Below are positions 33,201 through 40,289 of a stretch of 41,898 nucleotides of DNA, one piece after another. How positions within the stretch are numbered: position 1 is the first letter of the stretch; each line of letters begins with the position of its first letter. Source of the stretch: an uncultured Actinomyces sp. (GTDB taxonomy: Bacteria; Actinomycetota; Actinomycetes; Actinomycetales; Actinomycetaceae). Location of the stretch: NCBI GenBank assembly GCA_900541895.1, contig UWSI01000014.1:1-41898 (forward strand), written 5' to 3'. Below the pieces are notes generated by a model. It searched no databases. It saw only the letters and a program-made list of their open reading frames with translations, and was not told where the DNA came from. A program made the position numbers and the translations under genes.

Positions 33201-34286
33201 GAACCTTTCGTGGTTGTTGACCCCGATGGTGCACGAGGACTAGGCCGCGACCACGTCATCATTTCGGTTGGTTTCGCGAAGACACCTCACGGTCGCGTTA
33301 TTCACCACTTTGGTGTTTTCTCTTCGCCTGCGGGTGCGGGAGTAATGGCTGATGTCTTGCGCTCGGTGCGCGGAGATCTGACCGTTGTGTCTTCGATTCG
33401 ACCCGAAGAGATTGATACTTCGCGTTTGTCTCAGCGTGGTGCACTGATGCTGGTCGACCTGCTAGAGATTGCTCAAGGACAGTCGGGCGCGGGTATTGAT
33501 GCCTGGCCGACCCTAGAGATTGAGCCGGATCGTTTGCTCATCGACCTAGCAGATCGTCTGTACGGCTTGGGACTTGAGGTTGTTGCAAATATCGGTATTC
33601 CCGGTGGTTTGCGGATTCCCCTTGCCATCGGACACCCCGAGGTTCCGGGACGTCTGCTCCTCGCGGTTCTTACTGATGACGATGAGTATGTTGCTCAGCC
33701 TTCATTGCGTGTGCGCGATCGCCTGTGGCCTTCGATGCTTGAGGAGCAGGGATGGAAGGTACATATCGCATTATCGATGGCCGTTTTCATTGACCCCGCA
33801 AAGGAAACCGACCGTATTGTCCAGCTGGTGCTGGATGCAGTTGATGAGATCAACGGTCCCGCAGCACCAGTACTTGAGCTTCCCGAAGATCCGGACGCTG
33901 AGTTTGGCGTAGCTGAAGAAGAAGATGCTTTCGCTTCTGTTTCCGCCGAGGAGTCGCATGGGGATCAGGATGATGACGAGGCCTCGCAGGCTCGTCAGCG
34001 CCGTGATGAGTTGGTTGAGGATGCTCGTGAGAACGAGGCCGAGGCTGAGGCTGAAAACGATGCTGATAGCGCGCGTGGAGATCGCCCCGCGATTGCGCGC
34101 GGTTTGCCTCTGGCGGCCTATAGCGATGATCAATTGGATGAGGTCGCACTGTGGGTGGCATCCGATGGTGTTGAGCGCAGCGAAGAAGAGGCCGTCGACG
34201 AGCTCTGGCGCGCACTTGGATTGACTCGTCGCGGCGCCCAGACCGATGCGGTCTTGCGTCATGTGATTCGTAGGAATAGTAAGTGA
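30210..34286 (+). CDS. SF1-helicase/nuclease-like protein with degenerate catalytic motifs
   Basis: 1358 residues from a GTG at 30210 (weak ribosome site). The layout is that of actinobacterial 'AAA/DNA helicase' proteins: an N-terminal scaffold (1-270), a UvrD/AAA_11-like ATPase core starting LTPKQQDVVEAV, a C-terminal helicase half (VVVDPDGARGLGRDHVIISVGF...FSSPAGAG), and an MTES_1575-type endonuclease fold (about 1110-1200) with an acidic linker. The P-loop position reads DTPSGADDAS (295-304): Asp302 replaces the catalytic Lys. The Walker B position reads LDGIDE instead of DEAS/DEAQ. In the nuclease fold the expected D...ExD residues are replaced (RIPLAIGH, AVLTDDDE). The TRAR arginine motif is also absent. 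This looks like an intact but catalytically dead pseudoenzyme, with no frameshift. Function unknown. Confidence 0.75.
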   Translation: MAVNFFSRSTQDSSREPVDTVPETPSAPSDHVVQEWRAQLRLLTSQEGGNSFPSLTVSEAHPGGLAQLYAGRPTKLSSLIRESAAHKRALERARSLVSFAHEMAMRHGVAPVHIAIGHAQWGSGDARQSAPVFLRPLRLAIEGDDVVITLRHGMELSASFEDALADKGVRIDMDEVAHLSTQTHGFSASVVLDHARRAASVLENFDVREELTIGIFEHPAALLLRELDHPAVLMKNRVIRALAGDAAARSAISGPLPQSNPSDRDPDEERGAGDLTPKQQDVVEAVADGHSFIVDTPSGADDASLISAIIADSAANGRTLVHIAGSPSRALAVHGCLRELGIDEAAVRIDGSNATDALLGEKLLHAADDTNSVEDTAEVAQMRARLRTIRQTLSSYTTYLHRPFKNFGVSAFNALQVLTDLTATKPAPRTRVRLGEDVLLEIASDQGVRARELLHEASALGVFSRQAQVGPWKGIVIGSQEQVPDVLERVDRLAKETLPQLRVIMASVAGESGITSAVDMRQWYAQLSMFEGVREVLDIFQPRVFERSAADMVIATASKKWRQEHGISMSRSQRVRLVKQAQDMLRPGTHVNDLHRALLTVQERRDVWRQHCDSDGWPTLPSNLTQAVELTQDVAEDLEHLTPMFVTAYGDLEAMPIADLAKLCERLSGDPEGGYELPRRVAVLKALSELGLEPLTRDLRQRHVADDQLDAELDLAWWASILGLMLATDSRLGGFDPAVLEQTLIEGRDLDRRQVASLVPQVISRLHRVRTQALADDPQALRALELAVQDQHPLTSLYAQFPLSWKLVPAVLTVPTLVPQILPEQQQVDVVILDGIDELPIAELVPIISRASQVVVFADLAQEHSEDAVEALAEVLPQVRMDVRPTRLNDQMALLLARYRVDHTGVPVPWTSASAPVTAVWTEGTGMPTPGSEAVESTSVEVDAVVEAVLEHATTTPDRSLAVIALNSQHAERIRAQLTRTIGAEPGLASFFDPARVEPFVVVDPDGARGLGRDHVIISVGFAKTPHGRVIHHFGVFSSPAGAGVMADVLRSVRGDLTVVSSIRPEEIDTSRLSQRGALMLVDLLEIAQGQSGAGIDAWPTLEIEPDRLLIDLADRLYGLGLEVVANIGIPGGLRIPLAIGHPEVPGRLLLAVLTDDDEYVAQPSLRVRDRLWPSMLEEQGWKVHIALSMAVFIDPAKETDRIVQLVLDAVDEINGPAAPVLELPEDPDAEFGVAEEEDAFASVSAEESHGDQDDDEASQARQRRDELVEDARENEAEAEAENDADSARGDRPAIARGLPLAAYSDDQLDEVALWVASDGVERSEEEAVDELWRALGLTRRGAQTDAVLRHVIRRNSK

Positions 34287-34585
34287 GTGACGCCTCTGAG
34301 GTGACGCACCCGCACCTTCATGCGTCGGATTTAGTCAGTGGAGATAGGCCCGCAGGAGCCGAAAAACATGCGATGCGCACACGGAAGCGCAGGCGTGTGC
34401 TTTTCGTCAACGAGGTCGATGAAAAGCTAATTTCGAAAGGGATCCCTACCTCGCTGGAGGATCGAGTTTCCGACCAAGAACGCCAGGATGCGCTTGATAA
34501 GGCGCATATAGTTGGCGAGGCGGATCAGTCGAATACTGCCCGCCTCGCCGCTAACGTCCCTCCGCACTCCCAAGCACGGATTTAG
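34283..34585 (+). CDS. Small basic hypothetical protein coupled to the helicase-like gene
   Basis: 100 residues from a GTG that overlaps the preceding stop by four bases (GTGA), so it is probably translationally coupled. A basic patch (MRTRKRRRVLFV, about 31-42) precedes a polar, charged tail. No family was recognised. Its position suggests a role with the helicase-like protein. It is bounded by a strong terminator 24 nt downstream. Confidence 0.55.
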   Translation: MSDASEVTHPHLHASDLVSGDRPAGAEKHAMRTRKRRRVLFVNEVDEKLISKGIPTSLEDRVSDQERQDALDKAHIVGEADQSNTARLAANVPPHSQARI

Positions 34586-34608
34586 TTGGTGCAGGATGAC
34601 ATAGAAAA

Positions 34609-34650
34609 ACGGTGGTGGCAACCAAATGGTTGCCACCACCGTGATGTTTT
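34609..34650. terminator. Bidirectional terminator between the helicase-like operon and mscL
   Basis: A perfect inverted repeat of 16 bases per arm (34609-34624, 34627-34642) with a tiny AAAT-type loop; GATGTTTT follows on the plus strand and a T run (minus strand) precedes it. It separates convergent genes. Confidence 0.88.
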
Positions 34651-34661
34651 CAGGCGAACAA

Positions 34662-35054
34662 TCAGTTGTTGCTCTGAGCCTTGAGCAGGTCGCGGATCTC
34701 AGAGAGTAGCTGGACGTCCTCGGAAACTGCGGGAGCCTCTTCGACCTCTTCCTTCTTGCGGCGAGCGTTCAGAGCGTTCATCGGCATGACCACGAAGAGG
34801 TACAGTGCAAAGGCAACGATCAGGAAGTTGACCAGTGCAGTGATGATGGCGCCGGGCTGAACAGTTGCCGAGCCAACGGTGAACTCCAGGAAGCTGTCGA
34901 AGTTCGGCTTGCCGACCAGGCCACCGATGAGGGGGTTGAGGAACTTCTCGACCAGAGCGGTGACGATTGCGGTGAAGGCAGCGCCGATCACCATACCGAC
35001 GGCAAGATCAACAGCGTTTCCGCGGGAAATGAATTCTTTGAAGCCCTTGAGCAT
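34662..35054 (-). CDS. mscL: Large-conductance mechanosensitive channel MscL
   Basis: 130 residues, normal length. The N-terminal MLKGFKEFISRGNAVDLAVGMVIGAAF leads into the first membrane helix and is the family signature. The second helix is IITALVNFLIVAFALYLFVV, and a charged cytoplasmic bundle ends the protein (EDVQLLSEIRDLLKAQ). Start ATG 35054 has AAGGAG upstream. It forms a homopentameric pore that opens under membrane tension and releases solutes at hypo-osmotic shock. In mycobacteria mscL lies near the same galU/moeA region, consistent with conserved actinobacterial gene order. Confidence 0.95.
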   Translation of the reverse strand: MLKGFKEFISRGNAVDLAVGMVIGAAFTAIVTALVEKFLNPLIGGLVGKPNFDSFLEFTVGSATVQPGAIITALVNFLIVAFALYLFVVMPMNALNARRKKEEVEEAPAVSEDVQLLSEIRDLLKAQSNN

Positions 35055-35238
35055 GGGGAAAACTCCTTGAGTTGTGGATAGTCAGCTCTGAGTCCAGTTA
35101 GAAATCACCGAACTCGCACGTGTTGCGTGACGCTCATGCGTCAACCAAGGAGAAAGCCTATCGGCTACATCGGTGCCTTGGGAAGCTCAAAATACGCAGT
35201 TTTCCTCACATATTGCGCTTATCCTATGCAGGAGCTAT

Positions 35239-35856
35239 TCACTTGACTCCCAGTTTAATAAAGCGCAATGGAGTAATGACTCCATCTACCGGAATATCGT
35301 GATCCTCATGGGGGAGCCATTCTTTTCCTCGATACTCCCAATCAAAAATACAAGCAATGACAGGGGCTGATGCGTTCTTATATAGCAGTGCACGGTCGTA
35401 CCAGCCGCCGCCCTGGCCAAGGCGAGTGCCGGCCTCGTCGACTGAAAGACCGGCGATGAGGACAACCGAGGCCGCTTCAAGAGCCTGGGCTTCGCGGATA
35501 GGTGCGCGGCTTTGGGCTGGGAAGCGCGGGTTGGGGCGAGCGAGCTCGTCGCCTCGGGAATGAAGAGCCCAGCGGGGTTCGCGCAACAGTGTGCCGTTCT
35601 CGCGTGCAAGAACAGGAAGTAAAACGGGGTCAAAACTGGCCAGGATTCCCGAAATATCCGGTTCCTTTTCCATTGGATAAAAAGCCGCAAGTGGATGCTC
35701 GCGGCTGGGAGTGATTCCAAAAGCATCGAGCGCTTGACGGAAATTTGCGGTCAAAGCGTCACGCTCACCCTGTACCTTGCCGTGGCCTTGGGAATCCCAA
35801 TACTGGTTCCTACGCGCACGAATTTCAGCACGAAGTAAGTTTTTGTGCATGGTCAT
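35239..35856 (-). CDS. 5-formyltetrahydrofolate cyclo-ligase
   Basis: 205 residues (family 180-210). ATP-dependent conversion of 5-formyl-THF to 5,10-methenyl-THF. The C-terminal signature GTRLGQGGGWYDRAL (about 144-158) binds ATP/phosphate, and the N-terminal basic helix (LLRAEIRARRNQY) matches the family's K/R-x-x-x-R. ATG 35856 is taken as start; ATG 35850 two codons later is an alternative. The gene is divergent from galU with only 38 nt between, as in mycobacteria (Rv0992c/galU order). The enzyme prevents build-up of 5-formyl-THF and complements the fhs gene nearby. Confidence 0.92.
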   Translation of the reverse strand: MTMHKNLLRAEIRARRNQYWDSQGHGKVQGERDALTANFRQALDAFGITPSREHPLAAFYPMEKEPDISGILASFDPVLLPVLARENGTLLREPRWALHSRGDELARPNPRFPAQSRAPIREAQALEAASVVLIAGLSVDEAGTRLGQGGGWYDRALLYKNASAPVIACIFDWEYRGKEWLPHEDHDIPVDGVITPLRFIKLGVK

Positions 35857-35894
35857 TTCGCTCTCACGCCCCTTCCTCGACTACTCTAGTGACT

Positions 35895-36854
35895 ATGACA
35901 GATCGAAATGTACCTGTGCGTCACGCGGTTGTTCCGGCCGCCGGGCGCGGCACGCGTTTCCTGCCAATCACAAAGTCTGTGCCCAAGGAAATGCTGCCTG
36001 TTGTTGACCGTCCTTCAATCGAATATATCGCTCGAGAGGCAACGGATGCCGGTATCGACGATATGCTCTTCGTGACTCGAACCGGTAAGGAATCCATCGA
36101 AGCCTACTTCGATGCCGATCCCGGTCTTGAATATGAGCTCGAGAAGGCAGGCAAGGACGAGTTTCTTGCCCTCTCCCGTGAATACCTCAAGCTTGCGCGC
36201 ATGCACTCGGTGCGCCAGGGGCACCCGCTGGGTCTGGGACATGCTGTTTTGCAGGCCCGTCAGCATGTTGGAAATGCTCCCTTTGCTGTGATGCTTCCGG
36301 ATGACCTCATGCACCCGAATTCCACGCTGCTCAAACACATGATTGATGTGCGCCATGCTCTTGGTGGTTCGGTTGTTGCGCTTCTGCGTGTGACTCCTGA
36401 ACAGGCAACTGCCTACGCGTCGACTTCGGTTACTCCTCTGGAGATCCCCGAAGGTGTTTCCCTCAAGGATGGCGATCTTATGCGTATTGATCGCGTTGTT
36501 GAGAAGCCGCCGCTTGAAGAGGTCATGAGTGAGTATGCGGTTGTTGGACGCTACGTCTTCGACCCCGCGATCTTCGATGAACTGACAAAGATTGAACCCG
36601 GCCGTGGTGGCGAATACCAGCTCACTGATGGTTTCGCTCGCCTGATCGATCGTGATCCCGAGGACGGCGGCGGCCTGTACGGTGTCGTTGTCAATGACCG
36701 TCGTTTCGACACCGGTGACAAGCTCGGCTACCTCGAGGCCAATATTGCCCTGGCTTTGGAAGACCCGAAGCTCGGTCCGAAGTTGGCGGAGTTCTTGGTG
36801 AACGAGGCCGGTACCCAGCTGAAAGACCGTTTGGCGAAAGTTCTCGGTCTGTAA
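35895..36854 (+). CDS. galU: UTP--glucose-1-phosphate uridylyltransferase
   Basis: 319 residues. It makes UDP-glucose from UTP and glucose-1-phosphate for cell-envelope glycans. The nucleotide-binding motif is AAGRGTRFLPITKSVPKEM at residues 14-32. Others are GLGHAVLQAR, the metal-binding LPDDL, and VEKPPLEE. ATG 35895 is chosen from the family N-terminus (MTDRNVPVRHAVVPAAG); there is no clear ribosome site, so the message may be leaderless. The stop overlaps the moeA-like start (TAATG), so the two are probably translated from one mRNA. Confidence 0.93.
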   Translation: MTDRNVPVRHAVVPAAGRGTRFLPITKSVPKEMLPVVDRPSIEYIAREATDAGIDDMLFVTRTGKESIEAYFDADPGLEYELEKAGKDEFLALSREYLKLARMHSVRQGHPLGLGHAVLQARQHVGNAPFAVMLPDDLMHPNSTLLKHMIDVRHALGGSVVALLRVTPEQATAYASTSVTPLEIPEGVSLKDGDLMRIDRVVEKPPLEEVMSEYAVVGRYVFDPAIFDELTKIEPGRGGEYQLTDGFARLIDRDPEDGGGLYGVVVNDRRFDTGDKLGYLEANIALALEDPKLGPKLAEFLVNEAGTQLKDRLAKVLGL

Positions 36855-38083
36855 TGCGCTCGGTCGCTGATTTCTATCAAGACTGTATTTCTGCCGTTGG
36901 GCAGCAGCCCCCTCTGGATGTTCAGCTTCCAGACGCCGTGGGCTGCGTTTTGGCAGAGGACGTTGAGGCTCCCTTCAACCTGCCGGTTGCTGATCTGGCT
37001 GCGTGCGATGGCTACGCGGTTGCTGCAGCTGACCTTGAAGGTGCTCGCCCGGATGCCCCTGTTGTCCTGCCCGTTACGGAAGAGATCCGCGCTGGGGATA
37101 TTCACCCGGCTGCCCTGATCCGAGGCCGCGCGATCCGTATCGCGTCTGGTGCTCCTATGCCTCAGGGTGCGGATGCAGTTCTTGCTCTGGAATTCAGCGA
37201 CCATGGCATTTCTAAAGTTTCCGCGAAGACTCAGCCTGCGGTGGGGGAGAACATCCGCCGTAAGGCCGAGGACGTGGAAGAAGGAACCGTTGTCCTTCGA
37301 GCGGGGACCCGTGTGGGTGCCCGTCAGGTTGCTTTGCTCGCCGGCGTTGGTCGTTCCCGTGTTCTGGTTCACCCGCGTCCCCGCGTGGTGATTTTGTCCA
37401 TTGGTGATGAGATCGTTGAGCCTGGCCGTGAAGCACGCCCGGGGACGGTCTTCGATGCCAACGGCCACGCACTTTCGACGGCTATCACTGATGCGGGTGC
37501 GCAGACCTTCCGCGTGTCTGCTGTTCCTGATGAGCGTTCTGTTCTTCGTGAAACTATTGAAGATCAGTTGGTTCGTGCCGATTTGATCTTGACGACGGGC
37601 GGTATCTCTTACGGAAGTGGCGATACAGTCCGAGAGGTCTTGTCGGCACTTGGCACGGTTCGCTTCGATTCGGTTGCTGCATGGCCCGGTCATATCCTTG
37701 GCGTGGGAACTGTCGGCGGTGACGACCAGGGGCGTGCAGGTACGCCTATTTTCTGCCTTCCCGGGGACCCGGTTTCCGCGCAAGTCTGCTTCGAGGTCTA
37801 TGTGCGTCCCGCACTGCGTCACATGCAGGGCTGGACTGTGCTTAATCGTCCTAGTGTTGAAGCGCGCGTAGATCGTTCATGGTATTCGCCGCGAGGCCGT
37901 CGCGAGTTCGTGCGTGTGCGTCTAGTGGGCGAACCTCGCACGGGATATCAAGCGAAGGTGATGGGAGCTCCTGCCTCGTTGCTTCTTTCGGCTCTGGCTG
38001 AATCGAATGCGCTTGCGGTGGTCCCCGAAGATGTGACGAATGTGCGCGTCGGCGATACTTTGCGCTGCATGGTTTTGGACTGA
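36854..38083 (+). CDS. MoeA/gephyrin-like protein (Glp-type)
   Basis: 409 residues (MoeA about 400). It has all four MoeA domains: start region with CDGYAVAAADL (about 53-63), domain II with IASGAPMPQGADAVLALE, the MoCF fold with SIGDEIVEPGR and LTTGGISYGSGDTVREVL, and the C-terminal LPGDPVSAQVCFEVYVRPAL block. Classical role: insertion of molybdate into molybdopterin, which the molybdo-oxidoreductase at 12.8-14.4 kb would need. In corynebacteria the MoeA homologue in this genomic context, Glp, also binds FtsZ and works with a membrane partner (GlpR). A SepX/GlpR-like gene lies two genes downstream, so both roles must be considered. It overlaps the galU stop by one base. Confidence 0.9.
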   Translation: MRSVADFYQDCISAVGQQPPLDVQLPDAVGCVLAEDVEAPFNLPVADLAACDGYAVAAADLEGARPDAPVVLPVTEEIRAGDIHPAALIRGRAIRIASGAPMPQGADAVLALEFSDHGISKVSAKTQPAVGENIRRKAEDVEEGTVVLRAGTRVGARQVALLAGVGRSRVLVHPRPRVVILSIGDEIVEPGREARPGTVFDANGHALSTAITDAGAQTFRVSAVPDERSVLRETIEDQLVRADLILTTGGISYGSGDTVREVLSALGTVRFDSVAAWPGHILGVGTVGGDDQGRAGTPIFCLPGDPVSAQVCFEVYVRPALRHMQGWTVLNRPSVEARVDRSWYSPRGRREFVRVRLVGEPRTGYQAKVMGAPASLLLSALAESNALAVVPEDVTNVRVGDTLRCMVLD

Positions 38084-38100
38084 TTGGGTACCTATTCGGA

Positions 38101-38793
38101 ATGGGACTGCGCGAGCTTTTTACACCCGCTGCGGTGTGGGGGCGTGATCCGTCCTTCTTCAGCGTGCGTATTGAGGATCCAGTTTCAGAAGGTTTCATTC
38201 GTGCATCGTCCTCTGTGCCTCCTGAGATCATGACAATTCGTCCCCTTCTGGGGCGCGACCATCTGCGTATTGATTCGCTGCGACGTGCGAACTCCGCTTG
38301 GCTGAATCCGTGGGATGCAACTTTGCCCACGGGAGCAGTGGAAGAACTTCCCACCCTGTGGAATTACATGCGGCGTGCAGACCGCGATCAGCGTGAGGGT
38401 CGCTCTTTAATATTGATGCCCGAATTTGATGGGAATCCGGTTGGGCAGTTCACCCTTTCACAGGTGCAATGGGGTGCAATGAGTCAAGGAATCCTTGGCT
38501 ATTGGGTCGCACAAGAGGCTGCTCATATGGGCGTGGCTTCTTTGGTTGTCGCCTACATGATGGATCTGGTCATTGGTGAACTCGGCCTGCATCGAATTGA
38601 AGTTAATGTTCGGCCAGAAAACGAGCGCTCTTTGGGTCTTTGTCGCAAGCTTGGTCTTCGCGAGGAAGGCTATCGTGAGCGCTATATGAATATCGCTGGA
38701 CAGTGGGCCGACCACGTGAGTTTTGCAATGGATGCAGAGTCTCTTCCTCAAGGTGGCATGGTCGCCTCCTTGTACGGTCAAAGCTTGCGCTAG
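38101..38793 (+). CDS. GNAT N-acetyltransferase, RimJ/RimL type
   Basis: 230 residues, ATG 38101, 17 nt after the moeA-like gene. The GNAT core includes the acetyl-CoA loop region (GYWVAQEAAHMGVASLVV) and the RimJ-type block HRIEVNVRPENERSLGLCRKLGLREEGYRERY, which marks RimJ/RimL acetyltransferases that modify protein N-termini (in Escherichia coli ribosomal S5 or L7/L12). Mycobacteria carry the same gene (rimJ) after moeA. The true substrate here is unknown. The N-terminal 40 residues are longer than the E. coli enzyme. Confidence 0.85.
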   Translation: MGLRELFTPAAVWGRDPSFFSVRIEDPVSEGFIRASSSVPPEIMTIRPLLGRDHLRIDSLRRANSAWLNPWDATLPTGAVEELPTLWNYMRRADRDQREGRSLILMPEFDGNPVGQFTLSQVQWGAMSQGILGYWVAQEAAHMGVASLVVAYMMDLVIGELGLHRIEVNVRPENERSLGLCRKLGLREEGYRERYMNIAGQWADHVSFAMDAESLPQGGMVASLYGQSLR

Positions 38794-38936
38794 TTTGACT
38801 CCTATTCATGTTGTCAATGGTGCGCATGTGACAACTGTGATTGATGTGAATGTGCTGGGGTATTTTTCCTCCAACGATCACAGACACGCGCCCGCTATAG
38901 AACTCTGTCATGGTGCTGAGGTTTTAGCGTTAGAGG

Positions 38937-39980
38937 GTGGTATACGGAGGAGTTTTAGTCGCACTGGCGGTCATCGTCACCCTTGCCACCCTCCCGTACC
39001 TTATTGCTCGTCGAAGCGCGATGATGCAATCTCGAGAGAACGATCGCTTTTCTCCCAGCTTGCGTCTCGTCGAATCGGCTAGCGTCGTACCCGTCGACGA
39101 ATGCGCTGACGACTCGCCCGCGCTACTCAACGGCACCCGTCCCGTGCAACGAAGGAGCTCTCCAGTGGCACACAATGCTCCGGTCCTGACCGCAGAGGCC
39201 GCCCGCGCTCGCAGTCGCGGAGTGCGTGAGATTTCTGCACTGCGCGCCCGTCGCGCTGCCCGTTTGAGTGCCGAGGCCGCTGCTGCCCGCCGACGTGTGT
39301 TGCTCGTGGCGCTAGCCGCCCTTGCAACCTTGATCCTTGCTGGTAGTGCCGCAGCAACTTCGCTGTCATGGATGTGGCCGCTTCTTCCCTTTGCTGTGGG
39401 CGTGGCAACCCTTGTCTTCTCGCGTGCGTGTGCGATTCGTTCCCAGCGCATCGGGGAAGAGGAAGTTGCACAGCTCCACAGGCTTCGCGACCAGCTCTCC
39501 CGCTCATCAGCGTCCGCGAAGGCATCGGCTGAAGTAACCACGGTTGAAGCTGACACTATCCAGCCCTCTCTTTCCGATGCCTCGGAAGAGGGCGTGGAAG
39601 ACGAAAGTCAGCACGCGGACCAGGCTAGGGACGAGTCCGAGGAACTCGCTGAAGATCTTCACAATGAAGCGCAGGCAGCTGTGGAGCAGACTGTGGCCTC
39701 GGCTATCGAGGAAGAGATCCCCGCGCCAGTGGAACGTCGTACTTGGACTCCTGCTGCCATCCCGGCGCCGACCTACGCAATGCGCGCACGACTGAGCGGA
39801 CGCATCGTGCACCCCGATACCGATATTCGCGGAATCCCAAGGGTGGATGCGCGTATTCCTGCTCGTCCGATCGCCGCTGGACCACTGCCAAAGGATGCGC
39901 GTTCGACCGAGGAAGTCGTCGCCTACGAAGCAGTTGTCTTGGATGTCGAGGCCGCACTGGACTCGCGTATCGCTCAGTAG
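38937..39980 (+). CDS. SepX/GlpR-like septal membrane protein
   Basis: 347 residues from GTG 38937 (an AGAGG abuts it; the sequence starts at once with a membrane helix, as in the family). Topology: helix 1 at 3-24 (YGGVLVALAVIVTLATLPYLIARR), a basic/Ala-rich cytosolic loop (81-120), helices at about 121-141 and 145-164, then a long acidic cytoplasmic tail. Near the end is W-T-P-A-A-I-P-A-P-T-Y (270-280), the WTPxxVPxPTY motif recognised in SepX/GlpR proteins. Streptomyces SepX supports division septa; corynebacterial GlpR binds Wag31 and the MoeA-like Glp. Its position just downstream of the MoeA-like and RimJ genes matches that set. Sequence outside the motif is low-complexity. Confidence 0.78.
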   Translation: MVYGGVLVALAVIVTLATLPYLIARRSAMMQSRENDRFSPSLRLVESASVVPVDECADDSPALLNGTRPVQRRSSPVAHNAPVLTAEAARARSRGVREISALRARRAARLSAEAAAARRRVLLVALAALATLILAGSAAATSLSWMWPLLPFAVGVATLVFSRACAIRSQRIGEEEVAQLHRLRDQLSRSSASAKASAEVTTVEADTIQPSLSDASEEGVEDESQHADQARDESEELAEDLHNEAQAAVEQTVASAIEEEIPAPVERRTWTPAAIPAPTYAMRARLSGRIVHPDTDIRGIPRVDARIPARPIAAGPLPKDARSTEEVVAYEAVVLDVEAALDSRIAQ

Positions 39981-40052
39981 TTTGGCGTGCGAAGCCTTGC
40001 TGGGGCTCCGTTTGGCCAAACGGACTTCTGCCGCTATGATGGTGAGGTCCTT

Positions 40053-40125
40053 GGGGCTATGGCGCAGTTGGTAGCGCGTCTCGTTCGCAATGAGAAGGTC
40101 GGGGGTTCGAATCCCCCTAGCTCCA
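40053..40125 (+). tRNA. tRNA-Ala (anticodon CGC)
   Basis: Complete cloverleaf: acceptor GGGGCTA (40053-40059) with TAGCTCC (40118-40124), D stem GCGC/GCGC, anticodon stem TCTCG/TGAGA with loop TTCGCAA, T arm GGGGG-TTCGAAT-CCCCC (40101-40117), discriminator A40125. Anticodon CGC reads GCG (Ala). CCA is not encoded. Confidence 0.97.
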
Positions 40126-40131
40126 CAACCG

Positions 40132-40158
40132 GGGTCGGGCTGATTGCCCGGCCCTTTG
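40132..40158 (+). terminator. Terminator after tRNA-Ala
   Basis: GGGTCGGGC (40132-40140) pairs with GCCCGGCCC (40146-40154, one T-G pair) and is followed by TTTG. It is seven nt past the tRNA. Confidence 0.75.
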
Positions 40159-40189
40159 TGTATCTCCAACTCTTTTGGGTAGAGAAATT

Positions 40190-40227
40190 CCCGGTCACCT
40201 CAGTGAGGTGGCCGGGATTCCTTTTTT
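40190..40227. terminator. Strong bidirectional terminator between tRNA-Ala and the symporter gene
   Basis: 12-bp stem CCCGGTCACCTC (40190-40201) with GAGGTGGCCGGG (40205-40216), followed by a T6 run on the plus strand. A second GC-rich hairpin (GCTAGGG/CCCTAGC, 40263-40290) lies at the symporter stop codon. Confidence 0.85.
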
Positions 40228-40289
40228 CGAGAGCTTTGCCGAGGGGATGGGCCTGGGGCGGTGCTAGGGGCCCTGGGCCTTGTCCCTAG

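Noticed and set aside
30210..34286. Active DNA helicase-nuclease phage defence gene
   Set aside because: Key catalytic residues are absent and no other defence genes are adjacent; neighbours are housekeeping genes (fhs, mscL).
35128..35143. TGACGC-TCAT-GCGTCA inverted repeat upstream of mscL as operator
   Set aside because: Only six bases per arm; could be a short hairpin by chance, and no second copy was seen.
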